Positions 60,976-64,000 of a DNA stretch of 64,000 nucleotides are shown piece after piece (position 1 is the stretch's first letter; the number at the start of each line of letters is the position of its first letter). The stretch is from positions 1-64,000 of the forward strand of contig CAZIKF010000017.1 of the NCBI GenBank assembly GCA_964539825.1, written 5' to 3'. The notes under the pieces are model-generated. The model worked only from the letters and a program-made list of their open reading frames with translations. It was not told the origin of the DNA and made no database searches. The DNA is from CAZIKF01 sp964539825. Lineage in GTDB: Bacteria; Muiribacteriota; UBA6191. Position numbers and translations under genes: made by a program.

Positions 60976-62317
60976 GCGTGGGGTGGGCATGACAGGTCCG
61001 GGCAATATCCTCAGCAGAAGCTCTATATTCCATAGCTAACACAGCTTCCGCGATGAGTTCGCTTACTCTTGGGCCGATCATGTGGACACCCAGAATTTCA
61101 TCCTTCTTTTTTTCCGCGATCACTTTAACAAAGCCCCTGGTTTCACCCAGGGCTCTTGCTCTTCCTGTAGCCTGAAAAGGAAACTTGGCTGTTTTTATTT
61201 CAAACCCTTTCTCCAGAGCTTCTTCTTCGGTCAATCCAACTCCGGCTACTTCAGGATGGGTATAAACAACGGAGGGAACTCGTGAATAATCGTGATGTAC
61301 AGCCATTCCAGCCATACCCTCGACACAAGCCACTCCATCCTCTTCTGCCTTATGAGCCAGCATGGGGCCTTCGATAAGATCTCCTATCGCATAAATCCCA
61401 TTTACATTGGTTTGAAAATGGGAATCGACTTTGACGAAGCCCCGCTCATCCTTTTCTATTCCCGCTTCCTGAAGACCCAAACCTTCACTAAAAGGACGCC
61501 TGCCAACCGCGACCAGAACTGTGTCACAATCGATTTCCAGATTTGTGGATTTACCCGTTGCCTGAACTTTAAGGGAACAATCGTCTACATAGGACACTGA
61601 CTCTACCTTGGTCTGCAGATGTATCTCGATTCCCTCCTTCTTTAGGATCTGGAGCATTAGCTTGGAGCAGTCTCGATCCATACCTGGCAGCAGCCTGTCA
61701 AGAAACTCGATCACGGTCACCTTCGCACCGAGCCGATGCCAGACCGAACCCAACTCCAATCCGATTACCCCTCCCCCTATTACAACCAAATGTCCCGGAA
61801 CTTCGGGAAAACTAAGAGCGCCTGTAGAAGAAACTATGCGCTTTTCATCGATTGGAAAGGCAGGAATACTCACTGGAACCGAGCCGGTTGCCAGAAGAAT
61901 CTTCTTAGTTTTTAAAAGAGTCTCCTTGCCCTGGGAGTCAATGATTGAGACGGTATCCGCTGATTTGACACTACCCAGACCCATAAAGGACGAGACCTTA
62001 TTCTTTTTGAACAGACCCTGGATTCCCATAGTCAGGCTCTTCACAATCTCGACTTTGCGTTTCATCATTCGATCTAAGTCCAACATTGCATTAACCTTGA
62101 TGCCATGAGACTCAAACTCCTGTTGTGACATCTGGAAAAGTTCGGAGGAATCCAAAAGAGCCTTACTAGGAATACAGCCCACATTGAGACAGGTGCCGCC
62201 CAGACTCTTTTCCTTTTCAACACAGGCTACTTTCATCCCGAGTTGAGCAGCTCGAATCGCTGCTACATAGCCTCCCGGACCAGCGCCAATTACTACGAGA
62301 TCAAATTCTTCAGTCAT
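60917..62317 (-). CDS. lpd: Dihydrolipoyl dehydrogenase (E3)
   Basis: 466 residues. FAD motif VVIGAGPGGYVAAIRAAQLG, redox-active disulfide GGTCLNVGCIPSKALL, NAD motif VVIGGGVIGLELGSVW, second FAD motif GIYAIGDL and C-terminal HAHPTLSEAF (catalytic His-Glu pair) are all present. It reoxidises the lipoyl group of 2-oxo acid dehydrogenases. It lies in order sucA-sucB-lpd on one strand, 58 bases after sucB, so it is the E3 of the 2-oxoglutarate dehydrogenase complex and perhaps of others. Confidence 0.97.
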   Translation of the reverse strand: MTEEFDLVVIGAGPGGYVAAIRAAQLGMKVACVEKEKSLGGTCLNVGCIPSKALLDSSELFQMSQQEFESHGIKVNAMLDLDRMMKRKVEIVKSLTMGIQGLFKKNKVSSFMGLGSVKSADTVSIIDSQGKETLLKTKKILLATGSVPVSIPAFPIDEKRIVSSTGALSFPEVPGHLVVIGGGVIGLELGSVWHRLGAKVTVIEFLDRLLPGMDRDCSKLMLQILKKEGIEIHLQTKVESVSYVDDCSLKVQATGKSTNLEIDCDTVLVAVGRRPFSEGLGLQEAGIEKDERGFVKVDSHFQTNVNGIYAIGDLIEGPMLAHKAEEDGVACVEGMAGMAVHHDYSRVPSVVYTHPEVAGVGLTEEEALEKGFEIKTAKFPFQATGRARALGETRGFVKVIAEKKKDEILGVHMIGPRVSELIAEAVLAMEYRASAEDIARTCHAHPTLSEAFREAALAVDSRAIHM

Positions 62318-62375
62318 GATTTTTCCTTAGTGAAAAATTCAGGAATCCTCTTACTTCCATTAGTTCCTTTGCTTT

Positions 62376-63656
62376 CTATACTTCCAACATTACTCTAACT
62401 GGATTCTCAATGCAGTCCTTGATGGTGACTAGAAATTGTACAGCCTCTTTTCCGTCAATCACACGATGGTCGTAGGACAGGGCAACATACATCATCGGTC
62501 TAATCACGATTTCATTTCCCACTACGACTGCCCGTTTTTCAGTCTTGTGCATCCCTAATATTGCTGTCTGGGGTGGATTTAGAATGGGTGTTGAGAGAAG
62601 AGAACCAAAAACTCCTCCATTGGTTATGGTGAAGGTACCTCCACTCATATCATCGATCCCCAGGGCTCCATCCCGGCCCTTTTTAGCAAGCCGGCCAATT
62701 TCCTTTTCAACCTCCGCCAAACTAAGGCTTCCCGCTTCTCTTATCACGGGAACAACAAGCCCCTTTCCCGTGCTTACGGCAACTCCAATATCCTGGTAGG
62801 ATTTATATACGAGAGTGTCTTCGCGCCATTCCGCATTGACATCTGGCACTCGGCGCAGAGCCTCAACCGCCGCCTTCACAAAAAAACCCATGAAGCCCAG
62901 CTTGATTCCATGCCTCTTTTCAAAGGTCTCCTTGTATTCTTGCCTCAATCTCAAAATCTCACTCATGTCCACTTCATTAAAAGTGGTCAGAATAGCAGCC
63001 GTGTTCTGAACTTCCTTGAGGCGTTGCGCAATCTTCCGTCGTATCCTGGGAATAGGAACCGGATTTTCCTTTCGTTGTCCAAAGGCTAAAGAACTCGGCT
63101 CTCTTGTTTCGGGTTCAGCCGGAACAGCGGCGGGCTGGGGAGTCCTGGGTAATGCCGCCGCTTTGGTCGGCTCTGGCTCCGCTAAAGTTTGGGTTTGGGG
63201 AGTAGATGTCCCCAGGCCGTCCAAAACATCACCTTTGGTAATTCTTCCATCTTTACCGGTCCCTTCCAAAGAGGAAGGATCTAACTTGGATTCCTCTAAC
63301 ATTTTACGGGCCGCGGGACTTGCTATCCTGGTCTCCTCTACTTCGGTCTTAGCAGGGGCTGATTCTTCAATAGCCTGGACGGAAACCTCCTGGGGCTTTA
63401 CGCCAGAAACCTCAACTCCCGCGACTTCCATAATTTTTCCAAGAAGCGCTCCAACTTTAACGACCTGGTTCTCTCCCACAAGGATCTTTAGCTGGCCGGT
63501 GAATTCGGCAGAAATCTCCAGGGTGGCTTTATCGGTTTCTACTTCAAGCAGGACATCATCCTTGGATACAATTTCGCCCTCTTTCTTGTGCCACACCGCT
63601 ATTTCAGCTTCGGTAACAGACTCACCGGGGCTGGGTAGCAAGATTTCGTGTTCCAT
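62376..63656 (-). CDS. sucB: 2-Oxoglutarate dehydrogenase E2 (dihydrolipoamide succinyltransferase)
   Basis: 426 residues: lipoyl domain (1-80; VETDKATLEI with the lipoylated Lys), a hinge, the peripheral subunit-binding domain (ASPAARKMLEESKLDPSSLEGTGKDGRITKGDVL, about 111-145), a Pro/Ala linker and the catalytic core starting near PVPIPRIRRKIAQRL, ending with SYDHRVIDGKEAVQFL (catalytic His-x-x-x-Asp). The RRKIAQRLKEVQNTAAILTTFNEVDM segment favours the succinyl (SucB) type over acetyl. It is 40 bases after sucA. Confidence 0.96.
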   Translation of the reverse strand: MEHEILLPSPGESVTEAEIAVWHKKEGEIVSKDDVLLEVETDKATLEISAEFTGQLKILVGENQVVKVGALLGKIMEVAGVEVSGVKPQEVSVQAIEESAPAKTEVEETRIASPAARKMLEESKLDPSSLEGTGKDGRITKGDVLDGLGTSTPQTQTLAEPEPTKAAALPRTPQPAAVPAEPETREPSSLAFGQRKENPVPIPRIRRKIAQRLKEVQNTAAILTTFNEVDMSEILRLRQEYKETFEKRHGIKLGFMGFFVKAAVEALRRVPDVNAEWREDTLVYKSYQDIGVAVSTGKGLVVPVIREAGSLSLAEVEKEIGRLAKKGRDGALGIDDMSGGTFTITNGGVFGSLLSTPILNPPQTAILGMHKTEKRAVVVGNEIVIRPMMYVALSYDHRVIDGKEAVQFLVTIKDCIENPVRVMLEV

Positions 63657-63696
63657 CTAAATTCCTCCACCAGGCAACAACACCTGTAACAATGGT

Positions 63697-64000
63697 TTAG
63701 CCTGAACTCGGTCCAAAGGCTCGAGTTACCAGGTCTTTCTGTTCCTCTTTATGGATAACCGGACTTCCCGTACAGGGACTGGAGCCTTCACCTCGACCGA
63801 TGTAGACGGGCTCCTTTTGCAATTCCTGTAAAACGGCCTGCAATCGCGGCTGTAGAAAGTGCCAGGCACCCATATTCTGCCGTTCTTCCTGGACAAAATA
63901 CACCTCTTCAAGATTCGGATAACTGCCCAAAACGTTCCTCAAGGTCTTGAAAGGAAAGGGGTAGATTTGTTCCAGGCGAACCAGTTCGATATCATCGATT
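63697..64000 (-). CDS. sucA: 2-Oxoglutarate dehydrogenase E1, C-terminal end (cut by window edge)
   Basis: Only the last 100 codons are in the window; the gene runs off the right edge. The sequence RLEQIYPFPFKTLRNVLGSY, then EEVYFVQEERQNMGAWHFLQPRL, YIGRGEGSSPCTGSPVIHKEEQ and the terminal AF is the standard C-terminus of thiamine-diphosphate E1 of the 2-oxoglutarate complex. It decarboxylates 2-oxoglutarate and passes succinyl to SucB, encoded next on the same strand. Confidence 0.93.
   Translation of the reverse strand, partial: IDDIELVRLEQIYPFPFKTLRNVLGSYPNLEEVYFVQEERQNMGAWHFLQPRLQAVLQELQKEPVYIGRGEGSSPCTGSPVIHKEEQKDLVTRAFGPSSG

Noticed and set aside
63016..63660. 214-codon frame opposite sucB
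   Set aside because: Antisense shadow over the Ala/Pro/Glu-rich linker of sucB, which by composition leaves the opposite strand free of stops.
1..64000. tRNA, rRNA, CRISPR arrays, complete insertion sequences, prophage genes
   Set aside because: Looked for in all gaps. No cloverleaf, no repeat-spacer pattern and no transposase or integrase frame was seen.

Overview
The window is a gene-dense stretch from a Gram-negative, aerobic, heterotrophic bacterium of moderate GC. Support for this is a Tat-type signal on a molybdenum hydroxylase, type IV pilin-like leader peptides, a periplasmic ugpBAEC uptake system, many signal-peptide proteins, a 2-oxoglutarate dehydrogenase complex and a beta-oxidation operon. 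No rRNA, tRNA, ribosomal-protein or other marker gene is present, so the lineage cannot be fixed. The many multidomain signalling proteins suggest a deep-branching proteobacterium or relative, but this is only a guess.

Layout. 0-9.7 kb: the start of a ferredoxin-NADP reductase, a secreted zinc phospholipase C/nuclease-like protein, rmuC, a large palindromic repeat, a cation efflux protein with a FapA-like polymer-scaffold protein, and a tandem pair of double cyclic-nucleotide-domain proteins. 9.8-14 kb: a complete ugpB-A-E-C glycerol-3-phosphate importer. 14.1-15.4 kb: an accessory island in which two GC-rich repeats in inverted orientation flank a lone membrane protein gene, followed by a REP-type element. 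15.4-24.2 kb: iorB/iorA, an aldehyde dehydrogenase, a hybrid histidine kinase whose HPt end is split off by a frameshift, a divergent response regulator and a cytosolic-type M14 carboxypeptidase. 24.4-27.6 kb: an SDR remnant and two tandem secreted zinc carboxypeptidases. 27.7-32.2 kb: a beta-oxidation operon (thiolase, multifunctional hydratase/dehydrogenase, methylacyl-CoA racemase). 32.4-40.7 kb: assorted singletons (DUF3592-like, alkD, two unusual repeat-containing secreted proteins, an alpha-toroid protein, a TPMT-type methyltransferase, an epimerase-like protein, an AAC(6')-like acetyltransferase and a uracil-DNA glycosylase).

40.7-53 kb is a signalling and surface block: two large paralogous membrane PP2C (SpoIIE-type) phosphatases, the second split at a C10 tract, two STAS proteins, a pseudokinase fused through a membrane segment to a FecR-like domain, and a tightly coupled pseudopilin/PilX-like operon. 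53-60.9 kb: a giant HEAT-repeat protein, a thioesterase, a DUF6868 protein, a VOC protein and a secreted propeller/solenoid protein. 60.9-64 kb: lpd, sucB and the 3' end of sucA.

The least ordinary material is: three places where one +1 shift restores a longer protein, two of them with the zero-frame UGA directly at the junction; the C10 tract in a sensor phosphatase gene; the phosphatase/STAS/pseudokinase-FecR/pseudopilin neighbourhood, which looks like a partner-switching system without a visible RsbW kinase; a secreted protein made of five exact 33-residue repeats each with an invariant histidine; and the inverted repeat pairs near 3.3 kb and 14.1-15.2 kb.
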